From positions 19,449 through 83,448 of the forward strand of contig QKWP01000429.1 in NCBI GenBank assembly GCA_003550325.1: 64,000 nt of DNA, read 5' to 3'. Shown here piece by piece: positions 53,500 through 63,933 of this stretch (within the stretch, counting starts at the first letter, position 1; each line of letters opens with the position of its first letter). The stretch is from Gigaspora rosea. Its lineage: Eukaryota; Glomeromycota; Glomeromycetes; Diversisporales; Gigasporaceae. The translations under genes were made by a program, and so were the position numbers. The notes beneath the pieces are model-generated. The model saw only the letters and a list, made by a program, of their open reading frames with translations, was not told the DNA's origin and did no database searches.

Positions 53500-54166
53500 G
53501 CTAAGTCGAAAATACAGGCACCAATAACAAAACCCAAAAGTTAATTCCCACCAGCTCATTTTTTCAATACTATATCCCCAACAGAATGTTTCACCTATAG
53601 CACTTTTTGTTGACAAAATCTTTTTTTGGCATGCCATATTTTCTACAACCTGTTTTCTTAACATCTAACAAATCATTTATCTGATATGATATATTTCTAA
53701 TTTGACTTTTTTCTGGCACTAAGTTTTATTGAATGCACTTTTTCTGACAAGAACGATAAACCCAGTAATCATCACATCACGTGAACTCATGCAACTACAT
53801 TATTTGTTTACTAGCACTATCAACTCAGTTTAAATTATACTATCACCTAACCCTAATCTAACCCTAACCCTAACTCTAATTTAGGCTGAGTGCTTAATCA
53901 TGTGATGTGATGAACATGAATATATCACTCTACCCAATCTAATTGGGAAAAGATCTTGTCAGAAAAAGATATTGGAAATATGTCATGTTGGAAAAATATT
54001 CTTTCTGAAATACATTATGTTAGTAAAATGTCTTTTCAAAATTATGTCCTGTCAAGAAAAAGGGAAGTTGAAAACATAGTATGTCGAGAAAAGATTCTGT
54101 TAACAAAAAATGCTATAAGTAAAACATTCTGTCGGGAATATAGTGTCAGAAAAATGAGCTAGCAGG
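53500..54166. repeat. foldback with TGTCAGAAAAATG arms and CCCTAA loop, split by the hAT
   Basis: The left arm 53500-53752, read on the minus strand, matches 53952-54166 and continues after the hAT at 60783-60850: GAAACATTCTGTTGGGGATA, AAAATGAGCTGGTGGG and TTAACTTTTG pair with AAAACATTCTGTCGGGAATA, AAAATGAGCTAGCAGG and CTAACTTTCG. Loop 53753-53951 has AACCCTAATCTAACCCTAAC. Arms are built from ~20-bp TGTCAGAAAAA-type units. Confidence 0.75.
54159..54166. repeat. hAT target duplication, left
   Basis: CTAGCAGG; the right copy at 60783-60790 is CTAGCAGA (one mismatch). Confidence 0.85.
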
Positions 54167-54180
54167 TAGAGTAGGGAGCA

Positions 54181-54350
54181 GGCTGGGCTAAACCCGGAAA
54201 ATTACGGGCCGGACTGGGCTCGGGCCTAATTTGGGCCCATATTTTGAACCTGTTAATTTTTGGGCCGGGCCTGTGTTAGGCCCGTTAAAAATATCGGGCC
54301 AGGCTCGGGCCCTGTAATCAGGCCCGGTTAGGCCCAATGGGCCTATAGTA
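54181..54350. repeat. left subterminal GGGCC repeats of the hAT
   Basis: At least ten GGGCC/GGCCC motifs in both orientations, e.g. ACGGGCCGGACTGGGCTCGG and TTAGGCCCAATGGGCCTA. Clustered motifs at both ends of hAT elements are known to bind transposase; this is inferred here from symmetry. Confidence 0.75.
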
Positions 54351-55579
54351 TTATTAGTCGACACATGATTTTTAAACTATGCTTGATTTGTAATAAACTT
54401 TGGACAACTTTTTTAACTTATGCTTTGAGTAACAGTCAATCACTAAATGTATTGTCGCTATATAGTAATTATCGGTATGCAATTTTTTTTTTATTTTCTA
54501 TAATTCTAGCTGCCATTTACAGGTCTCGTTGTTAGTGTTTTTTCTTGGCAGTTTCAACCCATTTTTAATGCTCTTTTCTTTCATTTCTATTCTACTATAT
54601 GTGTTGTTCGTTTGGTGCGATTATAGAGGCTTCCAACTTTTTGATTTTTGCTACCTAGCAAAGAGACTAGAAATATTTGTGCTAGTAAGTGCTTTAGATT
54701 TTGAAACTGGGAATAATTTGTAAAATGATTGTACAATAGCTATTGTAACGATTTAAAGATTAGGGTGCTCTACTAACGTGAAGCATTTATCTCTAGTAAA
54801 AGGGAACGTAGTGGAAACAATAGTCGTAGTGAAGCGAATTGGAGATTTTAGATAAGATTATATTAGTTGGTTTTGTATTGGATTTATCATGACTTTAGAA
54901 TAATTGACTGTAAAATTCAATTATAGATAACGTAAGCAACTTAGGTAGGTATATTAATTTTGTATTGGAGTTATCGTGGCTTGTAGAATAATTAACTACA
55001 AAAATTCGATTACGGTTGGCAGACATGAATTAATCGAGATCAATAAGCATAAACGTTTACATATTATCTAAAGCCTGCTGAGACATAGAAATTAAATTCA
55101 AGTTCGACGTTTCAAAATGCACTTAAATCTGGAATACTTATAGAAATAACGAATAATTCTTCGTTTATGTAGTAAATAAAATTTGTTATTAACATTTCAA
55201 AAACGAATACGCCAGACCTTAAAATTGAAAATAATAAAATTTATTCATAATTTTTTCAAAAAAAACACCCTGTCCTAAATGGTTTTCCAATATCATGAAT
55301 GTGCCCTTTATACTTTAATAATTGAAAAAAAAGTTCAAATACAAGTAACCTCATTGATTTATGAAGTAATTGAAGTGCAGTAGACCGATCAAATCATTGG
55401 TTTTGTATTCTAAAGTACTATAAAAACGTACAAATATTTTTTAATATATGAAAAATCGTGCATTAATCGTTTGGAATATTACTATTAATAATAGCTTGTA
55501 TAAAAATAAGTGTAAAAGGTTAAATTTCAGTATAAAAAAATTTTTTTAAAAAATATTATTTTATATATAGTACCATTCT
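54351..55579. other. non-coding interior of the hAT, left side
   Basis: No frame above 65 codons with protein character and no recognisable repeat. It is the 3' flank of the transposase gene. Confidence 0.5.
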
Positions 55580-56098
55580 TTAGTCTGTCCACCCGCGTTC
55601 TTTTGCACTCATCAGCCAATCTTGATCGCATATTAATGTTTCAACAGTTTCTGAAGACAGGTTTGACCAATAGTCATCAATAACTCTACCAGCAATGCTA
55701 AATACCTAATAAATATAACATGAGTTAGCTTTTATTAAGCTATTCATTACTTAACTATATCTTTACTTACTGATTCTGAAGCTACAGATGTAATTGGGAT
55801 TGCAAGAATATCTCTCGCCATTGACACCACTAAAGGATATTTTTACGTATTTACTTTCCACCAAGCTAAAATGTCAAATGATTCTGAAGAACGGGGATGG
55901 AGCGGATCTGCAAGATATTGCTCAAATTCATTTATTTAATTAGTATTATTTTGATCTGCAAGAAAACAGTCGAAGTCTTTAATTAAATCATATTACTGAG
56001 AAATAATAGAAAAATTATGTATATCAGTAGCAACTGCAATTTGCAGATAAGTTGTTTTATAAATCGTCATGACACTATATGATAAAAAATGAGTAACA

Positions 56099-56222
56099 TC
56101 AAGAGAAAACCTGTAAATTAGTTTTTAATTTTCATTGTACATCATGATGGGCTGGATTTGCCAAATCTCCATATATGTACAAATATGAAAATTAAAATTT
56201 AGATTTACAGGTTTTTTCTTGG
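56099..56222. mobile_element. hairpin MITE inside a transposase intron
   Basis: Arms TCAAGAGAAAACCTGTAAAT and TTTACAGGTTTTTTCTTGG, continuing to TTTTTAATTTTCATTGTAC / TACAAATATGAAAATTAAAA. It inflates an intron that is otherwise flanked by conserved exons. Confidence 0.65.
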
Positions 56223-56790
56223 CAGTACTCGAATAATTAATGAATTAGCAAAAGTATAATATTTATCTTTGGAAATAAAAATTTAAAACAACCTACTTCA
56301 TTTTAATAAGATTCAGTTTGTCCTCTGCTTCATTGCATGACAAGTTCATTTTCTGCTTATACAAATAAGTTAAAAATGCCATTTTGTAGCGAGGATCTAT
56401 CATCGATGCAATACAATATGTAATTTCCATATCTGACCAGTACTTATCAAACTTGGATTACATTGGTACAACCATTTGACATATAAAAGAATCCGTGTTA
56501 GTAGCATTTCATTCAAGATGTATCTTAATTTTCACCAAATGAGGAAGAAAAATATTTGATGTCAAATAAGTACTTCCCAATATAACCATTGTTACTACGT
56601 TAAAGGTAAAAAATTAATTATTAAATATGTATTTTTTTTATATAGTAAAATATACAGTATTGTACTGACTAAACGACATGGGTCTAAAACAAAATATCTA
56701 TTTAAAATACCAGATAGTAGAGAATTTCTATGCATACACATTCCTTTTTTACAGTATGCAACATGTGATTTTAAAAAAAACTGCTTCAAT

Positions 56791-56882
56791 TAAAGATGGG
56801 TTGATGCATATTCATGCATGCCTTAAAGACGGGTCAATATAGTTTCATGTATATGCATAAATGCGCATTTTTCCCATCTCTA
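56791..56882. mobile_element. ~92-bp hAT-type mini-MITE inside the transposase intron
   Basis: TIRs TAAAGATGGG / CCCATCTCTA, inner ATGCATATTCATGC / GCATAAATGCGCAT phrases. Flanking octamers GCTTCAAT and TTTACAAT agree at five of eight positions, so the target duplication is uncertain. Confidence 0.55.
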
Positions 56883-58431
56883 TTTACAATTAACGGAACT
56901 CCTGCAGTTTTTATTTGAGTATTTTATGTAAGGGATATACTGTAATAATAGTATGTTATTAGAAAATTATAATTACCTTCATAAAACGGCTTTAAAAAAT
57001 CACAAATACTCTTGGCTTTTTTCCAGTCTTCATCGAAAGGCATAATTTGGCTAAAATTAGAATCCCGTAGTGATAGATGCTCAAAAACACTTTTATATGG
57101 AATTGTTGAAGATAACATGAGATAAACAGAATTCCAGTGGGTAGGCACATCGAGAGTTGGTCGCTGGCTAGATACAAGTTCAGAACAACATCCGACTACA
57201 GCATCCTCAAAATTTTGTTGTAGAAGTTGTGAACTACGGATCCATTTTACACATTCTCGGACTTTACTTGTAATATTTTTAACTATTTTAAGGCCATCCC
57301 CAACTATGAGATTCAGAATATAAGCAAAGCAACGTTGGTGTAGGAAAATTCCATCAGCAATGAGCATATTTTTTTCACAAAGCATAGATTCTATATTTTT
57401 AAGTGCGGCATCATTATTGGTTGCATTGTCTACTGTAATTGCTAAAGTTTTTGATACAACATTCCAATCACTAATACATTTAAAAAACATTTCGCTAATG
57501 GCAATTCCCGTATGTGGTACAGGAACTAATTTAAATGCTATGACTAATTTTTGCATCTCCCAATTACTATCAATAAAATGGCATGTAATAGCCATATATC
57601 CAAGGGTTTGGTTCGATATCCATAAATCTGTCGTATAACTTAAATTTCCTGGTGCCTCTTGAATTAATAAACAAGCTTTTGATTTAAGATCTGTAACGAT
57701 TTTTTGAGAATCTTCACGAACTGTTTTCCTACTTATCATTTTAAATTGTGGTTGTAAATTTTTAACAAAGGTTAAAAACCCTTCATGTTCGACTATGCTA
57801 AATGGATATGCATGCATAATGATTATATTAATCAAATCTCAACGACTTCTTTCTTGGAAAAATTTATAGGTTACAATGCCTGATGAAGAAAAATGTAATC
57901 TCTGTTGCGATTTGTCAGTTTTAAGATATTTGCTGCATTTTGTATTTTTCATATGGTGAATTAATGTACTGGTTCCTGTCTCACCGTCATGCTTTAAAAA
58001 ATTCTTACAATGTGTACATTGAGCATAATTTACTATCAAATTATATTTAATAAATATTAATTACTTCATAGAATTAATAATTATACTATACAAAACATAA
58101 ACATTTACTTTTTTCGGGATCATCAGGTTTAGTAAAATGGCCTTCCTTAAAGACCCATGATTGTACATTGACTATTTTCCGTTTTTTATTATTAGTAGTA
58201 GTTTCAGAACTTTCATAAACCATAGCTTCAACATCATTGATTATTTCAGCACATTCATTAATGGAGGTAATTTCGGCACTTTCATTAATGGCAGTTATTT
58301 CTGTACTTTCTTTTTCACTTTCATTAACAGGAGAATCAATACTTTCTAATATTATAATGGTCTCATAAGTTTAATTTAAAATATAAAAGATTATAAGCTC
58401 TTTAATTATTAATTGACATACCATAATTCAT

Positions 58432-60599
58432 TTTCTATTTCCCAAGTTTATTAAACAAGATCTTAGACGATAAAGTCTAAGAAAAATTAGCAACATGCAC
58501 TAAAATTTCTTGCTTATTTAAATATTATTTTTTTAATATACTATACATAATTACAAATATTCTCTTTTAAACCAGACCTTCTATAACTTTAATAGCAAAC
58601 TATTTAATAACAACTTGCAATGAAACCAGAACCTAAGTTGACTTTATCATAATATTGCCGTACATTACCTTGCATTATGTATTATGCATACTAACAATGT
58701 CTCAATTTTTTCGAACAATCTTATGAATGAATTAAACATTTTACTATTGCCCTCAAGATAAAAATAATTGTCTTTACAATGAAAACAATTGTATGTCTTC
58801 ACAATGGAAATAATTGTCTTCACAATAGTCATATGCAAGCTTTATTGTATTAGTAAAATTCTTTGATTTAAACTAGTTCAAAAATAGCTAACCTAAATAC
58901 CAATACCCATAATAAAATAAAGGTGCTACAGATGGATCTGGTAATAACCAGAATTACTTTGTGAAATGAGCTCAGTGAAATAAACTATAAAATGAACTTG
59001 GTGAATAATTTTCGGTGAAATGCGGTGGCTATTAAGGAAGGTTTTCTTATGTACGTGTGGTGCAGGTGATCTAAAAACCTCAATCGCTTTATACGTATAA
59101 ATAAACACATTGGAGATAAGCTAAATTCAGAAGCAGCTTATATTTCGACAGCATGCATAGAATACTTGCTATTATTCTTAAGGTTTTAAAATTCCCGCAC
59201 CATACAAACACCAATCAACTCACTGACAATCACTTTATAGACCTATATTTCACTGACAATTATTACCTACAGTTCATTTTATTGACAGTCTATTTTACTG
59301 AAGCTCATAGAGTCGGGTTAGAATTAAAGTCAGTGTAACTTATAAAAAAAAAAACTTGCCAGTGAAATAAGCTTCGGCAAAATAGACTGCCGGTGAAATG
59401 CGGTGAATATGAAGTGATTGTTGGTAAAATAATACAATTCTTCACTATTTAGTGGCAATTAATGTAGCAGATTAAAATGAAAGCAGATTAAAATGAAATA
59501 TGTATAGTATAAAAAAATTGGCAAACCATCAAAAAATAAAAATTTTTTGGGGCGCAGTTTTTAAGGTTAAGGTTAAAGGTTAGTTTTAGAGTATATTTAT
59601 ATTAAGCAAGTATAAGTAGGTTTTAGAAGGTTAAATAATTCATTTTAATCCGATTTCATTATGATCTGTGACAATAATTAATGAACTTTGTTTTCTTTTT
59701 TTTTTAAATAAACCTTATCTTTTTTACGTTAATGAAAGCATAAATAAGGTAAAGAAATTTTTTGCTTATAAAAATAAATAATAAATTTTTAGCAGAAAAA
59801 CTGGAAATCTTTGGAATTTAAAAAGACAGTATAAAGACAATTCTTGAAGTCATTATTTTGTTAATGTAAGTACAACTTATCAATATGAAGTTTTTACTAT
59901 CTTTTATGAACAAAAAGATGATAGTTTAACTTCGTGATTATAATAATTTTTTTTAATGAACTTAAATACAATCAATTTGATATCTAAATGTGACCTAGGC
60001 TATTCTTAAATCGGTAAAGAAGGGGTTAACTTTAATACGATGCTGGTGATGTAATTAATTAATAATGAATTAAGGGTTAGATGACGCAGTGTAATTACAA
60101 TGAATAGTTAAAGATATTTTATTAGGTTAGATTGTTAAAATTAATAAATAACGCATGTTAATTAAGAATTGACAAAATTTTTAATTGACGCAGAATATAT
60201 ATTATTCTAGCAATATTAATTATTTCAAACATGATTATCAAGGCAAATTGAATTATATTAATAATCCTTAGTAGTTCTAATAGTTGTATTTTATAGATCT
60301 TGAACAGCTTTAATATAAAAATATAATCCTTTCGCATAATAAAATAAAGGGGTTATAATGTCGATTAAAAGATTTGCTATCGAGAAATTTAGTGTTTTCA
60401 AATGCATTACAAAATAAAAATAAATATTCTGGACAAAATACGTAGAATTCAATTTCATCTGTTTTAATAATCTGATAATTACTAAATTTTAAGTTAATTT
60501 TAAATCCAATTAAATAGAATTTGGAAACCATAAAAATTTGATTTCGACGTACAACATAAATATTTATAAACTTTATTTTTAAATTAATTTATAAATTAA
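58432..60599. other. non-coding interior of the hAT, right side
   Basis: 5' flank of the transposase gene. Contains the TTCACTGACAA-type arms at 58930-59455. The remainder is AT-rich without a recognised feature. Confidence 0.5.
58930..59455. repeat. TTCACTGACAA palindrome arms inside the hAT
   Basis: Three arms: minus-type at 58952-59030 (ACCAGAATTACTTTGTGAAA), plus-type at 59213-59310 (CAACTCACTGACAATCACTT), minus-type at 59352-59455 (TTGCCAGTGAAATAAGCTTC). They match the arms at 42313-42957, and CTATTTAGTGGCAATTAAT follows, as TATATAGTGACTATTGG does there. One arm appears lost. Confidence 0.65.
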
Positions 60600-60775
60600 T
60601 AGACTGGGCCTGGCCGGGCCTAAGCATGCCTGAGCGGGCCGGGCCTAATTTTAAAATAAAGCCTGGCCCGGCCCACTATTCTGAAGGGGTTTTTTTCGGG
60701 CCAAGCTTGGGCCCAAAAATATTTTTGGGTTTTGTTCTGGGCCCTACAAAGCCCGGCCCGACCCGGCCCATTCCC
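60600..60775. repeat. right subterminal GGGCC repeats of the hAT
   Basis: ACTGGGCCTGGCCGGGCCTA, GAGCGGGCCGGGCCTAATTT, AGCCCGGCCCGACCCGGCCC. Mirror image of the left cluster. A 77-codon frame through it is chance. Confidence 0.75.
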
Positions 60776-60782
60776 TACCCTA

Positions 60783-60790
60783 CTAGCAGA
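60783..60790. repeat. hAT target duplication, right
   Basis: CTAGCAGA, followed by GAACTAACTTTCG which resumes the foldback arm. Confidence 0.85.
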
Positions 60791-60892
60791 GAACTAACTT
60801 TCGAGAAATCAAGCAACAACTCTAACAAAACAGTAAATTACAAACCTCAACAACATTAGAGCCATAGTAAAATTACAAGCACTAAGAGAAAT

Positions 60893-61040
60893 AAAAAAAT
60901 CAGATGATTTTTTAGAAGAAAAAGAGGTAAAAAAAGAGAAAATTATATATAAAAAATCTGACTATATATATTAAAAAAGAGGAAGGAAAGTAGGCATAAA
61001 AAATAATCAAATAAGGGGCATCTATAAATAACATTATATA
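60893..61040. mobile_element. diverged relative of the 6691/61266 element
   Basis: AAAAATCAGATGATTTTTTAG, AGAAAATTATATATAAAAAATCTGACTATATATATTAAA and AAAATAATCAAATAAG match 61266-61417 at lower identity. Confidence 0.6.
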
Positions 61041-61128
61041 CTCCTACATAGTAGCACTTGACCCCAACTATATAAAAAAAATTTCAAATATGTATGTTTA
61101 AAATATATAAAATTTTACAAAAGCTTGA

Positions 61129-61245
61129 ATATCTTATAATACAATAATCCAGTTTAGATGATTTAAGTACTATTCAATCGTCTCAGTAAGACGAATCCAA
61201 TGATACCAAAATTATATCATTTGGATCACTGGACTGCAAAATATT
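61129..61245. repeat. P1 palindrome, seventh copy
   Basis: ATATCTTATAATACAATAATCC ... centre CGTCTCAGTAAGACGAAT ... GGATCACTGGACTGCAAAATATT. Confidence 0.7.
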
Positions 61246-61265
61246 TACAAAAATTATTGGTTAGG

Positions 61266-61417
61266 GAAGTGACAAAAATCAGGTGATTTTTTAGGGGGGA
61301 GGGGGGTAAAAAAAAGTAAAATTATATATAAGGAACCTGACTATATATATTAAAGAAGAGGGAAGGGGGGTAGACCTCTGATAAAAAATAATCAGGTGAT
61401 TAATGACACTGCCCTTA
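61266..61417. mobile_element. uninterrupted relative of the 6691-7044 element
   Basis: AGTGACAAAAATCAGGTGAT, GAGGGGGGTAAAAAAAAGTA, GAACCTGACTATATATATTAAAG, GATAAAAAATAATCAGGTG and ACACTGCCCTTATA are in the same order as in the 6.7-kb copy but with no MITE inside. Confidence 0.8.
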
Positions 61418-61464
61418 TATAGTAATTTTATAAGAAAAGATATAACCAATAGTATTTGGACAGT

Positions 61465-61572
61465 AACTTTTGATCTAGTGATCCAAATAAAATAAAATTA
61501 GTACCATTTGACTCTTCTTACTAAGATGAATCGAATGGTACCAAAATTATTAAATTTGGTTCAATGGATCAG
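61465..61572. repeat. palindrome joining P1 and P2 features
   Basis: Outer TAACTTTTGATCTAGTGATC is the P2 end, while the centre ACCATTTGAC...GAATGGTACCAAAATTATT is P1. The copy shows that the two palindrome families share ancestry or have recombined. Confidence 0.6.
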
Positions 61573-61689
61573 TTTTTAGACAATTTTTCTAAAAAAATTA
61601 TATTATATTTTTTTGATCCCCTACTTATCAGAAAAAAATGTTATCTTTTGTCTAACCCTTCCTCTTGTGTAATGTTATTTATGAATGCT

Positions 61690-61940
61690 CCCTAATTAAT
61701 GATATTTTTCTAATGATATCAAAAACTATAATAAAATTACAATCTTCAATGATACTAAAAGCTATAGTAAGATCACAAGCATAAAAACTATAGCAAAATT
61801 ACAAGCACTATCAAAAGCAAAAACTATAGCAAAATTATAATCACCAATGATTGCAATACCAATAACATAAAATTTACAGGCTTTAATAATGACTACTATA
61901 ATAATTTTAATAGCAATGACTTCAATAATAACTTACTACT
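61690..61940. repeat. minisatellite AACTATAGCAAAATTACAAGC
   Basis: About six units of 25-36 bp, e.g. AAAAACTATAGCAAAATTAC. Continuation of the array at 52441-52649 on the other side of the nested insertions. Confidence 0.75.
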
Positions 61941-62048
61941 GTTTTCTAAAAATAAACTAGATATAAGTAAACTAAAAAAAAGATGATTAATACTTATTAT
62001 ATATGATAATTATAGGATGTGATTAGTAAAACCAGTGATTATTTTTTA

Positions 62049-62218
62049 CTGTGCGCACTGTGCGCACAGAAACAAAAATTTGCGCATATCTTTTTTTAGT
62101 AGATGTGCAGATGCCGCACAGAAATAATTATCATTTTATAAGTAGTGCGTACAGTTGCAAGCATTTTCTTAGTATTTGCCGCACAGAAAGGTTTATAAAT
62201 TGTGCGGTATCCGCACAG
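62049..62218. mobile_element. ~170-bp GTGCGGCAT-rich MITE
   Basis: CTGTGCGCACTGTGCGCACA at the left end and TGTGCGGTATCCGCACAG at the right end, with TTTA / TAAA flanks (TA duplication likely). Two further GCCGCACAGAAA motifs lie inside. Confidence 0.65.
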
Positions 62219-62399
62219 TAAATTTTAATTGAAAAATTAATACTGAGTAAAACCATTTGGGACAATATTAATAAGAATTCTAAAAAAAAAAAAAAACTAA
62301 AACAAAAAATCAATAAACCCAAAAAAATTAACAGGAGACTAAAAACAAAAAAAAAACTAAAAAACAACAAAACAAACCAAAAATTAGTATCCAATTAAC

Positions 62400-62850
62400 T
62401 CTTTTTAATAATTACTTGTACTAAAATTTTTATACAATCAAAAAACAAATTTTGCTATACAAAGTAATAGTTTTTATAAAGATCAACTAAGTTGTTTTTG
62501 CTTTTAGCTTAAGAACTCCTTTATATATTTGGTATACAAACCAAAAGCATTAGTATACAAAATAACTGGCAAAAGGTACCTTGTATACAAAATTTTGAAG
62601 AAAGAAGTCTTTCATTAATGAAGTTCTTTGTTCGTAGCTTACAAGAAAAATATCAAATAAGTATTTCAATACACTTATTAGAAAATTTAAAGATCATAAA
62701 TTAAATATCCATTATTATATTTTCACTTTTTTTAGAGTTTTTTAGAAAATATTTTCACTAACAAATAGTAAAAAATTTAGTTATCTTCTTTTCCAAAAGA
62801 TCTGTATTGTTTATCAATTTCAAATTAGAAATGAACATCATAAGAAATTC
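62400..62850. repeat. R5 repeat, diverged third copy
   Basis: TTGTACTAAAATTTTTATAC, TATCTTCTTTTCCAAAAGAT, CTGTATTGTTTATCAATTTC and AAATTAGAAATGAACA follow the order of 44480-44995. Central part more altered. Confidence 0.55.
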
Positions 62851-62949
62851 ATAGTACTGCTTATATATAGGATTGATAAATTAGAGAACATTTAAAAAAT
62901 TTTTGCAAGATTAACTCTAACCCAAATGTAGTTTATATATAATATTAGT

Positions 62950-63933
62950 CATCCAATTTGTTATACTATTGTCTCATATAAATTTTTCATATATAAAATT
63001 ATAAAAAAACATATAAAATTACTATAAACTTTGAAAAAATAATGTTCTAAAGTCTATAAATTAACTTAAAATTTAATTTTTCAAAAATATAGAACAAGAG
63101 AAAAAAAAAAGATAATACAAAAAACAAATTAAAATTTTACTGATTTTGTACAAAACCAAAATGTAACTTTGTCACTAAACAAATATTTTTTAATTGTAGA
63201 TAATAAGTATATATAAATTATGCCCTGAACAACTTTACTTAGATAATAGAAGTTGGTTATCTTGTAAAAAAAATGGGCTATCTATGTACTAAATTTAAAA
63301 TTTTGGGGTTTTAATATAAACTGTTTTTTTGATTAGGTAAACTAATTCAGGCCCTTAAGCAAAATTGTTCAGCATGTAATTCTATTTGGAATGAAATTGC
63401 TATACATTTTCTTAGCCTTTTACTAAATGAAAAATAGTGGTAAAGTTTGAAAATAATTGTTTTCTAAAAAATTTTTTTCAAACTTTAACCCTATTTTTTT
63501 CACTTAGTAAAAGATCTGAAAAAATATGTAGCAACCTTGTTCCAAATAGAATTACATGCCAAACAAAAAAATAGCTAAAAATACAAAAAATTTTAATTTT
63601 AGTATATAACCCATTTTTTTTACAAGGTAATCTACTTCTGTCATCTAAATAAAGTTTTCAGGGCATAATTTTACATATACTTATTATTTAAAAATTGAAA
63701 ATATTTGTTTTTGACAAAGTTATGTTTTTGGTTTGTACAAAATTGGCAAAATTTTAATCTGATTTTTGTACTATCTTTTTTTCTTCCTCTTGTTCTATAT
63801 TTTTAAAAAAATTAAATTTTAAGTTAATATATAGACTTCAAAACATTATTTTTTCAAAGTTTATAGTAATTTTATATGTTTTTTTATATAATTTTATATA
63901 TAAAAAATTTACATATAACAAATTGGATAATTA
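62950..63933. mobile_element. giant foldback, ~980 bp
   Basis: Outer ends CATCCAATTTGTTATA and ATAACAAATTGGATAAT. The arms pair almost from end to end: TATAAAATTACTATAAACTTTG, TTAACTTAAAATTTAATTTTT, CAAAACCAAAATGTAACTTT, AATTATGCCCTGAACAACTT, TTGTAAAAAAAATGGG, GCATGTAATTCTATTTGGAA each recur in reverse complement on the right. Centre near 63448 (AAAGTTTGAAAATAATTG ... CAAACTTTAACC). No frame. Confidence 0.85.

Larger units (their letters stand above)
55580..58431 (-). pseudogene. hAT (ricesleeper/ZBED-like) transposase, stop-interrupted
   Basis: Reconstructed by eye on the minus strand. Exon 1 58422-58431 (ATG at 58429-58431); intron GTATGT...TTAG 58346-58421 (76 nt); exon 2 58109-58345 with KKRK and SWVFKEGHFTKP; intron 58033-58108 (76 nt); exon 3 58032-56977 with a BED finger (CTHC...HHMKNTKC), then YPFSIVEHEGF, DLWISNQTLGY, ITVDNATNND and LDVPTHWNS typical of the hAT RNase-H-like fold; a 382-nt intron 56595-56976; an exon near 56297-56594 with KFDKYWSDME and MIDPRYKMAFL; a ~301-nt intron; exon from about 55995 with EQYLADPL, WWKVN and ARDILAIPITSVASES; a 65-nt intron 55706-55770; last exon VFSIAGR...LICDQDWL to the stop at 55580-55582. 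In-frame stops occur at 57839-57841 (SR*DL), 56509-56511 and 56458-56460, plus others near the C-terminal exon (after DQNNTN and in WWKVNT*KYP). Would cut and join transposon ends in the nucleus; as read, it cannot make a full protein. Confidence 0.9.
54167..60782 (-). mobile_element. complete hAT transposon, 6616 bp, with decayed transposase
   Basis: TIRs TAGAGTAGGGAGCAGGCTGG / CCCGGCCCATTCCCTACCCTA agree at most positions, and 8-bp TSDs flank them. Both ends are followed by GC-rich GGGCCGGGCCT subterminal repeats (54181-54350 and 60600-60775) standing out from the AT-rich interior. The only gene is a BED-finger transposase on the minus strand (55580-58431), interrupted by stop codons. Several MITE-like hairpins lie inside. 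The opposite foldback arm at 53550-53620 gives the unoccupied site (ATGAGCTGGTGGGAATTAAC) and confirms both junctions. Confidence 0.9.

Noticed and set aside
53846..53880. Telomere or chromosome end
   Set aside because: Only two or three imperfect CCCTAA units in the loop of a foldback, in the middle of the window.
56924..57835. Complete 303-residue gene starting at its own Met
   Set aside because: It is the middle exon of the hAT transposase: the frame continues upstream across one stop into the BED finger, and downstream across an intron.
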